Part shown: in pieces, positions 48,624-57,054 of the stretch
Layout: every line of letters begins with the position of its first letter
Numbering within the stretch: position 1 is the first letter of the stretch
The notes under the pieces: generated by a model
Database searches by the model: none
What the model saw: the letters and a program-made list of their open reading frames with translations, nothing else
What the model was told of the DNA's origin: nothing
Assembly (NCBI GenBank): GCA_033856255.1
Contig: JAWVFH010000055.1
Span: 1-64,000, forward strand
Direction of reading: 5' to 3'
Source of the DNA: WHSW01 sp033856255
GTDB lineage: Bacteria > Actinomycetota > Thermoleophilia > Solirubrobacterales > 70-9
DNA: 64,000 bases
Made by a program: the position numbers and the translations under genes

Positions 48624-49337
48624 CTACGCGAGCTCCGGGATCCGGTACTCGCCCGTCTCGTCGGGAATCAGGCCCGCCTGCTCGGACTCGCGCACACCGC
48701 GGCCGAGCATCCGCAGGGCGAGGATCGTCGCCCCGAGCACTCCGGCGATCCCGAGGCTGAGCTGGACGCTGAGCAGGCCCTCGCGGTTCCAGTAGACATC
48801 GTCGAGCTCGAGCAGCAGCGCCGCCTCGTCGAAGGTCATCCCGATCCCGACGCCGAACGGGACCGCGAGCATCTTCTCGAGCCCGTCGCTGCTGGTGACC
48901 AGCCCGGCCCCCCCGGCGGCGAACGCAACCAGGATCCCGGGGACGAAGTGGTGCACGTGGCGACCGCCGACGCGAACGTTGCCGAGCGGCCACCAGCCGC
49001 TGCGGATGCCCCAGGTGGAGAGCCGCATCAGCGCGAACCCGCCGGTGAACCCGCTGAGCAGGTTGAAGAGGACCGTTTCGTGCTTCGGCGCGGCGGTGTA
49101 GCCCTCGATCGCGACCGTGATCGAGTCCTGGGTCGCCTGCGTGGCGGCCCCGAGCGCATGCTCGGCGCTCTCGAGCACGCTGGCCGCCTCCACGGGCTGC
49201 GCCTCGGCCAATCGCCGCCGTGTCATCCGGGCGACGTGGCCGGCGATCACCGTTCCCGCGGTCCCGACCGCGACGGCGGCGAGCCCGAGCGTCAGCCGAT
49301 CCTCGCTCCAGCGGCTCTTTCGGCGTCGCAGCGCCAC
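48624..49337 (-). CDS. Integral membrane protein of unknown function
   Basis: A 237-residue protein with an N-terminal membrane helix (17-36), a long soluble or amphipathic segment (45-85) and about four further helices. The best-conserved-looking part is VRVGGRHVHHFVPGI followed by GIGMTFDEAALLLELDDVYW; clustered His, Asp and Glu next to membrane helices suggest a metal site or membrane hydrolase. No established family function. It starts GTG 49337, 4 bases before the stop of the dehydrogenase gene's downstream side, so it is likely cotranscribed with it. Confidence 0.72.
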   Translation of the reverse strand: MALRRRKSRWSEDRLTLGLAAVAVGTAGTVIAGHVARMTRRRLAEAQPVEAASVLESAEHALGAATQATQDSITVAIEGYTAAPKHETVLFNLLSGFTGGFALMRLSTWGIRSGWWPLGNVRVGGRHVHHFVPGILVAFAAGGAGLVTSSDGLEKMLAVPFGVGIGMTFDEAALLLELDDVYWNREGLLSVQLSLGIAGVLGATILALRMLGRGVRESEQAGLIPDETGEYRIPELA

Positions 49338-49341
49338 CGGC

Positions 49342-50589
49342 CTAGAGCCTGATCAGGTTGTCGGCGGCGATCCCCCTGGTGACGCCGCGGAAGTCGACGA
49401 CCAGCGGCGCCTCGGCGACCACGCGCTCGTAGTCGACCTCGGGGTGGGGGGTGATCACGCAGGCGACGTCGCACTGGCCGAGCTCGTCCTCGAGCGCGAC
49501 CGAGCTCAGCCCGAGCTCCGGGATCTGGTCGACGTGCGGGTCGTGGTAGGAGACCTCGACCCCGAGCTGGCGCAGCAGGTGGGCGATCTTCAGCGCCGGC
49601 GCCTCGCGCATGTCGCCGACCCCGCCCTTGTAGGAGGCGCCGAGCAGCAGCACCTTGGAGTCGCGGGCCGGCTTGCCGGCGTCGTTGAGCGCTCGCACGA
49701 CGCGCTCCACGCAGTAGTGCGGCTGGTGCTGGTTGACCTTGCCGGCGAGCTCGACGAACTCGGCCGGGAAGTCGTACTCACGCGCCTTGAAGGCGAGGTA
49801 GAACGGGTCCACGGGCAGGCAGTGGCCGCCCATCCCTGGCCCGGGCTCGAAGCGCATGAAGCCGTAGGGCTTGGTGGCCGCCGCGTCGACGACCTCCCAG
49901 ACGTCGATCCCCATCCGGTCGCAGAGGACCGCGAGCTCGTTGACGAGCGCGATGTTGACCGAGCGGAAGATGTTCTCGAGCAGCTTCGTCATCTCCGCCG
50001 CCTCGGGAGTGGAGACGACGACGACGTCGTCGCAGATCTCGGAGTAGACCTCGACCGCCCGCGCCCGGCAGGCGTCGGTCAGTCCGCCGACCACCTTCGG
50101 GGTCGTGCGGATCGTGTGATCGGTGCGCCCGGGGTCGATCCGCTCGGGGGAGAAGGCGAGGTGGAAGTCGCGCCCCGCGGTCAGCCCCGACTCCTCGAGG
50201 ATCGGCTGCAGCCGCTCGCGGGTGGTGCCCGGGTAGGTGGTCGACTCGAGCACGACCAGCTGTCCGTCGCGCAGCACCGCCGCCAGCGCGCGCCCGGCGT
50301 CGGCTATGTAGCTGAGGTCGGGCTCGCGCTGGTTGGCGAGCGGGGTGGGGACGCAGATCAGGACGGCATCGCAGGCCGCGAGGGCGGCGGAATCGGTCGT
50401 CGCCGTAAGCCGTCCGCCGAGCGCGGCGAGGCGCTCGTCGTCGATGTCCTCGACCTGGCTGCGGCCGGCGTTCAGCGACTCGACGATCCGCTCCGATACG
50501 TCGACGCCCGTTACCTCGTGCCCGGCCTCGGCGAAGGCCACCGCGAGCGGCAGGCCGACGTACCCGAGGCCGATGATTCCGACTCTCAT
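49342..50589 (-). CDS. UDP-sugar 6-dehydrogenase (WbpA/WecC-type)
   Basis: A 415-residue NAD-dependent nucleotide-sugar dehydrogenase that oxidises C6 of a UDP-hexose or UDP-HexNAc to the uronate. It has the Rossmann motif IIGLGYVGLPLA, the SPERIDPG block, KLLENIFRSVNIALVNELA, the catalytic Cys in GPGMGGHCLPVDPFYL and ASYKGGVGDMREAPAL. The SPERIDPG/GHCLPVDP pair fits the UDP-N-acetyl-sugar subgroup rather than UDP-glucose dehydrogenase. ATG 50589 overlaps the preceding stop as ATGA. A role in capsule or teichuronic-type polymers is likely. Confidence 0.92.
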   Translation of the reverse strand: MRVGIIGLGYVGLPLAVAFAEAGHEVTGVDVSERIVESLNAGRSQVEDIDDERLAALGGRLTATTDSAALAACDAVLICVPTPLANQREPDLSYIADAGRALAAVLRDGQLVVLESTTYPGTTRERLQPILEESGLTAGRDFHLAFSPERIDPGRTDHTIRTTPKVVGGLTDACRARAVEVYSEICDDVVVVSTPEAAEMTKLLENIFRSVNIALVNELAVLCDRMGIDVWEVVDAAATKPYGFMRFEPGPGMGGHCLPVDPFYLAFKAREYDFPAEFVELAGKVNQHQPHYCVERVVRALNDAGKPARDSKVLLLGASYKGGVGDMREAPALKIAHLLRQLGVEVSYHDPHVDQIPELGLSSVALEDELGQCDVACVITPHPEVDYERVVAEAPLVVDFRGVTRGIAADNLIRL

Positions 50590-50924
50590 GCGGCCGGAGT
50601 GTAGGCGGCAGCCAGCTGGGCGATCAAGCGGCCGTTCGCCGTGGAGGCGTCCCGTGCCGCGGGGGTCGCGGAGACGTCGATCAGGAGCTTCGTGCCCACT
50701 AGCGCCGCCGCCAGGGCCGCATCCGAGGCGTCGGCGAGCACGATCGACTCCAATTCTTGACCCATCGCCTCGACTTCGAACTCGGTCAGCGCCCTGGCGA
50801 GCGCGACGACCGAATCGCGCCCGGCGGCCTCCTCCTGGGCCCAAACCTGCGCGCTTGCGGCGATTTCGAGCGTTTCGGCCAGGGCGGCCGCCGCCTCACG
50901 GTCGCCGACGATGATCACTGTCAT
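50586..50924 (-). CDS. Hypothetical protein coupled to the dehydrogenase
   Basis: A 112-residue Ala-rich acidic protein beginning MTVIIVGDREAAAALAE, which resembles the first strand-turn-helix of a Rossmann fold without the full glycine motif. ATG 50924 has an AGGAG ribosome site. Its stop overlaps the nucleotide-sugar dehydrogenase start by 4 bases, so it may be a partner or a regulatory subunit. No family is recognised. Confidence 0.7.
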   Translation of the reverse strand: MTVIIVGDREAAAALAETLEIAASAQVWAQEEAAGRDSVVALARALTEFEVEAMGQELESIVLADASDAALAAALVGTKLLIDVSATPAARDASTANGRLIAQLAAAYTPAA

Positions 50925-50990
50925 TCCGATCTCCTACCCGGCCGGTCAAGAAAAGGCGCAGAGACTAAACCTTTGCGCCGGTCGCGCCGT

Positions 50991-50996
50991 TAGGAT
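50991..50996 (+). promoter_or_regulatory. -10 box (TAGGAT) of the small ORF at 51006
   Basis: Nine bases before ATG 51006, the same geometry as the other leaderless-type starts in the window. Confidence 0.4.
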
Positions 50997-51005
50997 GGCT
51001 GGAAG

Positions 51006-51110
51006 ATGAAGGTTCTGCTTTCACCCTGGTCCGTGGGCGTCAACGCCGCCCGCCACCTCGCCTGGTATCTGAACTACCAGGTCAGCGGTGAGACCAGGCC
51101 CCGCGCCTAG
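51006..51110 (+). CDS. Possible 34-residue peptide
   Basis: A short ORF (MKVLLSPWSVGVNAARHLAWYLNYQ...) with strong G/C preference at third positions, a GGAAG just before the ATG and a TAGGAT box 9 bases upstream. Its end overlaps the convergent S51 peptidase gene by 29 bp. The Trp/Tyr-rich middle is unusual for a random frame. It could be a small membrane-associated peptide or the start of a truncated gene. Confidence 0.4.
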   Translation: MKVLLSPWSVGVNAARHLAWYLNYQVSGETRPRA

Positions 51111-51873
51111 CTCCCGCCCGTCGCAGTTCGCGCATCTCGATCACCGCGTCGGGGACGTCGTCGATCGCCGGCCGCGGTGACGGCAGTGGAACGGTCGCCA
51201 TCGGCGTCTCGCGCGCGCGACCGCGCCCGTCCGGAACCACGTTCCAGGCCGCCGCGTCGTCGCGGCCGCTGACGGCGACCCTGACGCGGCCGTTGCTGAT
51301 CAGGACGCCGGCGCCGTCGTCGATCCCCAGTCCCGGGATCCCGCGGGCGGCCACCTGATCGATCAGCACCCGCCGGCGGTCCGGGTCGCGGTGGTAGTGG
51401 ACGCTGAGGATCCCCGGCACGAGCCCGAGGCCGGGCGCCAGGCGCGCGGTGCCGGCCGAACGCGTGACGCCCCAGTCGAACCAGCACATCGCTCCCGCGC
51501 TCTGTCCGACCAGCACGACCCCGCGTCGCAGACACTCGCGGAGGATCTCGTCGATCGCGTGGGCGCGCCAGATCGCCAGCAGGTTGACGAGGCTGCCGCC
51601 GCCGACGTAGATCAGGTCCTGGGAGAGCAGGTGCCCGGCGAGGTCGAGGCCCTCGGTCTCGAGCCGGAACAGCGACACGTGCGAGAGGTCGCACGCGAGG
51701 CCGCCGAGGCCGGCGTGGAAGGCGGTGATCTGGTCGGCGGGGTCGCCGCTTGCGGTCGGCAGCAGGCAGACGCGCGGCTCCGAGCCCTCCGCCAGCGCCA
51801 GCATGTAGTCGCGGATCGCCTCGTTGCCGCGCTTGCGCGAGAACTCGTGCCCGCCGAGGGCGAGGATCGTCAC
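51082..51873 (-). CDS. Peptidase S51 family protein (cyanophycinase/dipeptidase E-like), copy 1
   Basis: A 263-residue class-I glutamine-amidotransferase-fold peptidase. The nucleophile Ser is in VGQSAGAMCWF (near residue 125), YVGGGSLVNLLAIWRAH carries the preceding conserved block and SVHYHRDP the likely catalytic His. Family members cut Asp-X dipeptides or cyanophycin. It starts GTG 51873, overlapping the upstream paralogue by 4 bases; an Arg-rich tail extends past the family core. Confidence 0.88.
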   Translation of the reverse strand: MTILALGGHEFSRKRGNEAIRDYMLALAEGSEPRVCLLPTASGDPADQITAFHAGLGGLACDLSHVSLFRLETEGLDLAGHLLSQDLIYVGGGSLVNLLAIWRAHAIDEILRECLRRGVVLVGQSAGAMCWFDWGVTRSAGTARLAPGLGLVPGILSVHYHRDPDRRRVLIDQVAARGIPGLGIDDGAGVLISNGRVRVAVSGRDDAAAWNVVPDGRGRARETPMATVPLPSPRPAIDDVPDAVIEMRELRRAGARRGAWSHR

Positions 51874-52616
51874 GCTTCGACGAGCGCGGGGAAGGACTCG
51901 ATCAGCGGCACGCAGGCGCTGTCACCGAGGTAACGGGTGGCGAGCTGGGTGGTGACGACGTGCCCGTGGCGCAACTCCACCCGGTAGGCCCGCGCCCCCG
52001 GCCGCGAGGCGACCACCTGAGCGACCTCGTCGCCGACGAAGTGAAGCGCGGCGCCGTCGTCGGCGGCGTAGGCGGGCGCCATCCCGTCGCGCAGCCACTC
52101 GAACAGGACCTCGCGCCGCCGCGGCTCGCTGGAGTAATGGACGGTGTTGCTCCAGGGCAGGAACCCGAGCCCCTGGGTCCGCTGGGCGGGCCCGTGGAAG
52201 GTCGAGACGCCCTCCTCGAACCAGCACAGCGACCCGGCCGAGAGGCCGCAGAGGATCACCCCGCGCTCCCAGCACTCGCGCAGGACCTCGTCGAGGCCGT
52301 GCGCGCGCCAGACCCCGATCAGGCTCGTGACACTGCCGCCGCCGACGTAGATCAGGTCCTGCCCGAGCAGGTGCTCGCGGGGATCCGCCGGGGCGCGCTC
52401 GCGCCGGAACAGCGACAGATGGGAGGCCTCGCAGCGGTCGCCGCCGAAGTGGCGGTAGAAGCGGACGATGTAGTGGTCGGCGTCGCCGCTGGCCGAGGGC
52501 AGGAAGCAGACCTTCGGCCGCCGCTTGCCGGTCAGCTCGAGCACGAACTCGTCCAGCAGCGGGTTTCCCGCCTCCATTGAAAATCCCCCGCCACCGAAGC
52601 TGACGATCTGGCGCAT
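51870..52616 (-). CDS. Peptidase S51 family protein, copy 2
   Basis: A 248-residue paralogue of the next gene, with nucleophile Ser in CGLSAGSLCWF, YVGGGSVTSLIGVWRAH, and NTVHYSSEPRRR for the His-containing block. ATG 52616 has a strong GGAGGT ribosome site. The two genes form a coupled tandem pair. As no cyanophycin synthetase gene is visible here, a role in dipeptide or amino-acid salvage is as likely as cyanophycin degradation. Confidence 0.88.
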   Translation of the reverse strand: MRQIVSFGGGGFSMEAGNPLLDEFVLELTGKRRPKVCFLPSASGDADHYIVRFYRHFGGDRCEASHLSLFRRERAPADPREHLLGQDLIYVGGGSVTSLIGVWRAHGLDEVLRECWERGVILCGLSAGSLCWFEEGVSTFHGPAQRTQGLGFLPWSNTVHYSSEPRRREVLFEWLRDGMAPAYAADDGAALHFVGDEVAQVVASRPGARAYRVELRHGHVVTTQLATRYLGDSACVPLIESFPALVEA

Positions 52617-52795
52617 AGCTCTACCTCCACGCGTCTCACCGCTGGCTTGCCTTGAGCGGCCAGTTTGCGGATCGGCGGGGCTGGGGTCTTTGGCCAGGTG
52701 TCGAGACCTCGGCCACGCGGCTCGACAGGGTGTCGAAGGGGGCGACGCCGCGTGAGCTGGGCTTGTGGTCCGAGAACCCCCACAAGGAGGACGCG

Positions 52796-53011
52796 ATGCC
52801 ACATGACTTCAAGCGCGGCGACCATGTTGAGTGGAACTTCCGAGGCAGGACGGTCCGCGGGACGGTCCGCCGTCGCCTGACGAAGCGCACGGAGATCGCC
52901 GGTCAGATCGTTGCCGCGACGCCTGACGATCCGCGCTACGTGGTCAGAAGCGAGAAGTCCGGCGCCGAGACCACCCGGCGGGCGGCGGCGCTGCGCAGGG
53001 CCGCCGGGTAG
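52796..53011 (+). CDS. DUF2945 / hypervirulence-associated TUDOR-domain protein
   Basis: A 71-residue small beta-barrel protein: FKRGDHVEWNFRGRTVRGTVRRRLT, then YVVRSEKSGAETTRRAAALRR. The GDxVxWNxxG(x)xxxGxV pattern is the DUF2945/HVA1 TUDOR signature. AAGGAGG lies 7 bases before ATG 52796. Typical members are about 60-75 residues and of unknown function; expression under stress has been noted for relatives in this family. Confidence 0.85.
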   Translation: MPHDFKRGDHVEWNFRGRTVRGTVRRRLTKRTEIAGQIVAATPDDPRYVVRSEKSGAETTRRAAALRRAAG

Positions 53012-53023
53012 GGGCCTATGCGG

Positions 53024-54535
53024 TCAGTCGAGGGCGGTGCGTCCCTCGGCAGCGAGCGGCTTCGTCGCCGGGCCCTCGAGCACCGATCCGTCGACGTCGA
53101 AGCGCGACCCGTGGCAGGGACAGTCCCAGGTTTTCGTTGCCCCGTTCCAGGCGACGATGCAGCCGAGGTGTGTGCAGCGGGCCGAGAGCTCGTGTAGATC
53201 GCCGGCCTCGTCGCGGTAGGTGGCGCGCTGGCCGAGGCCCGAGCCGACGATCGCGCCTTCGCCCGGCTTCAACCGGTCGGCCGAGGCACGCTTGAGGCGA
53301 TCCCCCGCGAAGTGGAGGCCGGTCTCGATCCCGTGTTTCGCGATCGTCGTCAGGGCGCGCGGACGCGGCAGGCGCCGCGAGTCGAACTCGGATGGCCAGG
53401 CCCGCTCACCGCTCAAGATCGTGGCCGCGAGCATTTCGCCGCAGGCGGCGCCGAGGGCCAGGCCCCACTTGCTCATCCCGGTCGCCGTCAGCAGCCGATC
53501 GGAGCGTGGCAGCACGGATCCGACATACGGCAGGCGGTCCTCGCTGATGAAGTCGTGAGCGTCCCAGCGGTGGGGGAACTCCTCGGCTCCAAAGCGCTCG
53601 CGGGCGTAGCTCTCGAGCGCGGCGACGCTTTCCTCGGCGCTGCCGGTCCCCAGGCGGTGGCTTTGTCCGGCGACGATCAGCAGATCATCGTCGCGCCGCA
53701 GGCGGCGCAGCGAGTACTGGCCCGCCGCGTCGATGTACATGCCCTGGGGCAGGTCGGACGCACGGGCGGTGATCGCGAACGACGCCTGCGGCTCGGCCCG
53801 GGAGAAGAGCCCGACCCGGTCGACGATCGGCAGATGGGTGGCGATCACGACCCGCTCGCAGACGAGCTTGGCCCCACCCTCGGTATGGAGCGTCCGTCCG
53901 GAGATTCCGGTGACTCGGCTCCGCTCGAAGACGGTCGGCGAGTCGCGATCGAGCTCATCGGCGATCGCGCGCAGGAAGGCCACCGGGTTGAATTCCGCCT
54001 GGTCGTCGAGCCGCACGGCTCCGGCGACGGGGAACGGGAGCGGGACATCCGTAACGGCCTCGGTCGCAAGCCCGGCGCGACGCGACACCTCAGCCTCGCG
54101 CTCGATCTTTGACAGATCGCCGGGGTTGTCCGCGAAGGTGTAGTTGGTTTTCCGACGCCAGGCGCAGTCGATCGACAGCTCCTCGACCAGGCGCGCCATC
54201 AGGCCGAGGCCCTGCTCGTTCGCCTCCGCGAAGAGCCCGGCCGCGTCCCTTCCGGCCCGCTCCTCGATCTTCGTGTAGGCGAGCCCCTGCAGCGAGCTCA
54301 CCTTCGCGGTGTTGTTGCCGCTCGCCGCGGCGGCCACCTCGCGAGCCTCGAGGACCGCGACGCGGGCACCCGCGCGCTGCGCGACCAGGGCGGCGATCAG
54401 ACCCACCATCCCGGCCCCGACCACGGCTACGTCGATGTCGCCCGCGCCATCGAAGGCGGGCCGCCGGCGCCCCGGTTCAGCGACGAGCCAGGGTGAGTGC
54501 GGTCGCTCGCTCGCGGGCGTCGGGCCATGCGCCAT
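53024..54535 (-). CDS. FAD-dependent oxidoreductase with C-terminal Rieske domain
   Basis: A 503-residue fusion. The N-terminal DAO-type FAD domain has the dinucleotide motif VAVVGAGMVGLIAAL (residues 36-50) and ATGMSKWGLALGAACGEMLA near the end of the domain. The C-terminal Rieske [2Fe-2S] domain has both ligand motifs, CTHLGC and CPCHGSRF (near residues 445-470). Such enzymes pass electrons between the flavin and the cluster; the substrate amine or amino acid is unknown. ATG 54535 gives the usual family length. Confidence 0.92.
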   Translation of the reverse strand: MAHGPTPASERPHSPWLVAEPGRRRPAFDGAGDIDVAVVGAGMVGLIAALVAQRAGARVAVLEAREVAAAASGNNTAKVSSLQGLAYTKIEERAGRDAAGLFAEANEQGLGLMARLVEELSIDCAWRRKTNYTFADNPGDLSKIEREAEVSRRAGLATEAVTDVPLPFPVAGAVRLDDQAEFNPVAFLRAIADELDRDSPTVFERSRVTGISGRTLHTEGGAKLVCERVVIATHLPIVDRVGLFSRAEPQASFAITARASDLPQGMYIDAAGQYSLRRLRRDDDLLIVAGQSHRLGTGSAEESVAALESYARERFGAEEFPHRWDAHDFISEDRLPYVGSVLPRSDRLLTATGMSKWGLALGAACGEMLAATILSGERAWPSEFDSRRLPRPRALTTIAKHGIETGLHFAGDRLKRASADRLKPGEGAIVGSGLGQRATYRDEAGDLHELSARCTHLGCIVAWNGATKTWDCPCHGSRFDVDGSVLEGPATKPLAAEGRTALD

Positions 54536-54620
54536 CGCTCACAGCTACCCCGGTGCCGGCCGCGTATCCATGCCGGACGCGGGTAAGCCGATGACTGAAC
54601 GAGCGCAAAGGAGCACCCCG

Positions 54621-54836
54621 ATGGCCAAGGATCACGGATCAAGCGTGAAAGACGACAAGCAGTACGAGGGCCTGCGAAAGAAGGGGATGAGCAAGCAGCG
54701 TGCCGCCTCGATCGCCAACTCGCCCGACGCCTCCAGCAAGGGCGGCAAGAAGAGCGGCAAGGGCAGCGGCGGCTCGAAGTCACAAAAGCGCGCCGCCGGT
54801 CGCGAGGGAGGCAAAAAGAGCGGCTCGAAGAGCTGA
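54621..54836 (+). CDS. Small basic DUF7218-like protein
   Basis: A 71-residue Lys/Ser/Gly-rich protein: MAKDHGSSVKDDKQYEGLRKKGMSKQRAASIANSPDAS and then a flexible Gly-Lys tail (GGKKSGKGSGGSKSQ). The start is a recognisable actinobacterial family (KDDxQYExLRxxGMSKxxAAxIAN). The ribosome site AAAGGAG precedes ATG 54621. The tail looks like a nucleic-acid-binding disordered region; function unknown. Confidence 0.8.
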   Translation: MAKDHGSSVKDDKQYEGLRKKGMSKQRAASIANSPDASSKGGKKSGKGSGGSKSQKRAAGREGGKKSGSKS

Positions 54837-54861
54837 GCGGCGCGTCTGCTCCGCCCGCCAC

Positions 54862-55266
54862 CTACTCGCTCAGCCCGGCGGCTTTGAGGGCCGCTTTCTG
54901 TTCACGCTCCGGGAAAGCCTGCACTCGAACTCCTTTCCCGCTGCGCATCGTCCAGAGGTGCGCGGGTCGGACATCAACCTCCAGGCCGCTCGAGCGTCCC
55001 CGGCCACGCACCCGCAGAACTACGACGACCTGATCGCCCCCGTCGAAGAACTGCTGAGGTTCGAATCGAAAGGACTCCAGCGCATCGATCCAGCCCTCCA
55101 GAAAGGCTCTGAGTGCTTGACGGCCGCGGAGGGTTCCGGTGTTGATGCCCCCCTCGGGAAGGTGACACTCGATATCGGGATCGCAAATCTGGAGCGCCGC
55201 GTCAACCTGCCCCCGACTGAGAGCTTCATACGCCCCACGCAGGATTTCCACGTTCTCCTGCGACAT
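54862..55266 (-). CDS. NTF2-like / SnoaL-like protein
   Basis: A 134-residue protein starting MSQENVEILRGAYEALSRGQ, a very common actinobacterial SnoaL-like start, followed by DPDIECHLPEGG, GRQALRAFLEGWIDALESF and the C-terminal strands. A small cone-shaped binding fold; ligand unknown. It is the second protein of this superfamily in the window but not closely similar to the one at 11388. Confidence 0.87.
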   Translation of the reverse strand: MSQENVEILRGAYEALSRGQVDAALQICDPDIECHLPEGGINTGTLRGRQALRAFLEGWIDALESFRFEPQQFFDGGDQVVVVLRVRGRGRSSGLEVDVRPAHLWTMRSGKGVRVQAFPEREQKAALKAAGLSE

Positions 55267-55318
55267 CGTCCTCGCAGTATCCCGCTACGCGGCGGGGCCG
55301 ATCACCAGGCGATCGCGA

Positions 55319-55391
55319 TGGGCCGTGCAGGGATCGAACCTGCGACCTTGAGATTAAGAGTCTCCTGCTCTACCAGCTGAGCTAACGGCCC
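55319..55391 (-). tRNA. tRNA-Lys (CTT)
   Basis: The 73-base cloverleaf has acceptor GGGCCGT/ACGGCCC, D-arm AGCTCAGCTGGTAGAGC, anticodon arm GAGACTCTTAATCTC with anticodon CTT, T arm GCAGGTTCGATCCCTGC and discriminator A. CCA is not encoded. Confidence 0.97.
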
Positions 55392-55425
55392 GGGACGGGC
55401 ATGGTAGCGAGGGCCGGGGGTCGGA

Positions 55426-56214
55426 TCAGGGGGCCGGCGCGACCGGCGCGGGGGCGCCCGTGGAGCCGCCGGCAAGCCCGCCGAACGGGTCCTGGAGCTG
55501 CTGCTCGCCGGCCTGCGCGCCGCCCTGCTGAGCCTGCTGTTCGATCTGCTGCTGCTGCTTGATCGCCTGCTTGCGAATCGAGGCCAGGTTCTTCTTGATC
55601 TGGTCCTGAGCCGACGGATCGGCCGTGGACACCGCCGTCTTCGCGGCGGCGTCGCCCTGCTTGATCTTGCCGGCAGCGTAGTAGTAGAAGGCGAGCTGGC
55701 CGTAGGCGGAGGCCGTCTTCTGGCCCGCGGCGACGATCGCCTGCGCGGTGGCGGCGCCCTCGGCGTCGGCCAGCAGGACGAAGGCCTGGGCGGCGTTCGC
55801 GGCCGTGTTCACATCCGGCTTCTTCGGCTTCGTCTTCAGGTACCTGGTCCAGGCGTCGACCGCCTGCTCGAGCTCGGTGTGGGCGCCCTCGGAGATCGAG
55901 GTCTGGCCCGTGTTCGGATCGGTCGAGACGCCGCTTTGGGTCGCCGAGGCGTAGTGGTTGCGGACCAGCGAGAGCAGCGCCTCCTGGTTGTTGGGATCGG
56001 TCTCCAGCGTCTTGTTGGCGTCGTCGATGTCTCCCTGGAACTGCGGGCTGGTGGTGTTGCTGTCGCCGCCGAGGCCGATCGCGTCGAAGAGCCCGCCGCT
56101 GGAGCCGGAGCCGACGCCGAAGCCCACGAAGCTGATGAAGAAGACGAAGGCCAGGAAGCCGAAGACGACCTGGACCACCTTTCGGCGCTTACCGCTCTTG
56201 AGATCGAAGATCAT
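55426..56214 (-). CDS. Membrane-anchored TPR-like protein
   Basis: A 262-residue protein with a basic N-terminus (KSGKRRK), one membrane helix (13-35), and an external helical region with TPR-like repeats (DDANKTLETDPNNQEALLSLVRNHY; a second near residue 167). A Gln-rich segment and an Ala/Pro tail end it. It sits 30 bases after tatC and probably belongs to the tat operon, so it may act in export or cell-envelope assembly. TACGCT lies 9 bases before ATG 56214, so it may also have its own promoter. Confidence 0.82.
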   Translation of the reverse strand: MIFDLKSGKRRKVVQVVFGFLAFVFFISFVGFGVGSGSSGGLFDAIGLGGDSNTTSPQFQGDIDDANKTLETDPNNQEALLSLVRNHYASATQSGVSTDPNTGQTSISEGAHTELEQAVDAWTRYLKTKPKKPDVNTAANAAQAFVLLADAEGAATAQAIVAAGQKTASAYGQLAFYYYAAGKIKQGDAAAKTAVSTADPSAQDQIKKNLASIRKQAIKQQQQIEQQAQQGGAQAGEQQLQDPFGGLAGGSTGAPAPVAPAP

Positions 56215-56223
56215 CGGCTCGGG

Positions 56224-56229
56224 AGCGTA
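56224..56229 (-). promoter_or_regulatory. -10 box (TACGCT) of the TPR-like gene
   Basis: Nine bases before ATG 56214 on the minus strand. Confidence 0.4.
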
Positions 56230-56244
56230 GAGGAAGGCGTTCGG

Positions 56245-57033
56245 CTACCCGGTCGCCGCGCCGTCCGGGCCACCCTCGTCCTCGTCCCCGTCCTCGTCGT
56301 CCTCGGAGGGGGCGCCGTAGAAGCGCGCCAGCACGAGCGAGACCTCGAACAGCACGTAGAGCGGCAGCATGCAGATCAGCATCGTGATCGGGTCGGTGCC
56401 GGGCAGCAGCATCGCGATCACGGCGATGATCAGGATCGCGTAGCGGCGGTTCTTGCTCAGCTGCTGCGGAGTCACGATCCCGAGCCGGGTGATCGCGAGG
56501 ATCCCGACCGGGATCTGGAAGACGAGGCCGACCCCGATCAGGGTGAGGACGAAGAACCCGTAGTACTCGGAGGCCCGGATCTGGATGTTGAACTGGTCGC
56601 CGTTGAAGCCGAGCAGGAAGTTGAGGGCCGGGGGCAGGACGACGAAGTAGGCGAACACGGTGCCGGCGATGAACAGGAAGGGGACCGCGAGCAGCATCGG
56701 CAGCACGACGCGGCGCTCGGTCGGGCTGAACGCCGGCAGGACGAACGCGTAGACCTGGTAGAGCAGGAGCGGCAGAGCGATCAGGATGCCGCCGTAGAGC
56801 GCCAGCTTGACGGTGGTGAAGAACGGCTCCGTGGGGCTGAAGGTGAGCGGCTCGAGGTCGCCGGGCAGCGGTTTGTTGGCGATATCCAGCAGCTCGTGGT
56901 TCTGCCAGAAGCAGAAGACGACCGCGAGCGTCAGCACGACGGCGGAGACGATGATTCGAGTTCGCAGCTCGTCGAGATGCTCGACCAGCGTCATGCGGTC
57001 GTCGAACTTGGCTGGCTTTCGCCGCCGCGCCAC
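56245..57033 (-). CDS. tatC: Sec-independent translocase TatC
   Basis: A 262-residue six-helix membrane protein, the receptor for twin-arginine signal peptides. The N-terminal cytoplasmic motif MTLVEHLDELRTRI and the first-loop conserved segment FSPTEPFFTTVKLALYGG are intact; a highly acidic tail (EDDEDGDEDEGG) follows the last helix. It starts GTG 57033, 22 bases after tatA. The Tat system would export folded proteins such as cofactor enzymes. Confidence 0.97.
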   Translation of the reverse strand: MARRRKPAKFDDRMTLVEHLDELRTRIIVSAVVLTLAVVFCFWQNHELLDIANKPLPGDLEPLTFSPTEPFFTTVKLALYGGILIALPLLLYQVYAFVLPAFSPTERRVVLPMLLAVPFLFIAGTVFAYFVVLPPALNFLLGFNGDQFNIQIRASEYYGFFVLTLIGVGLVFQIPVGILAITRLGIVTPQQLSKNRRYAILIIAVIAMLLPGTDPITMLICMLPLYVLFEVSLVLARFYGAPSEDDEDGDEDEGGPDGAATG

Positions 57034-57054
57034 GGCCTTCGGACCCGTTCCTGC

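Noticed and set aside
50953..50982. GGCGCA/TGCGCC hairpin upstream of the small ORF
   Set aside because: Short stem with a large loop, lying in a promoter region; no evidence for an RNA gene.
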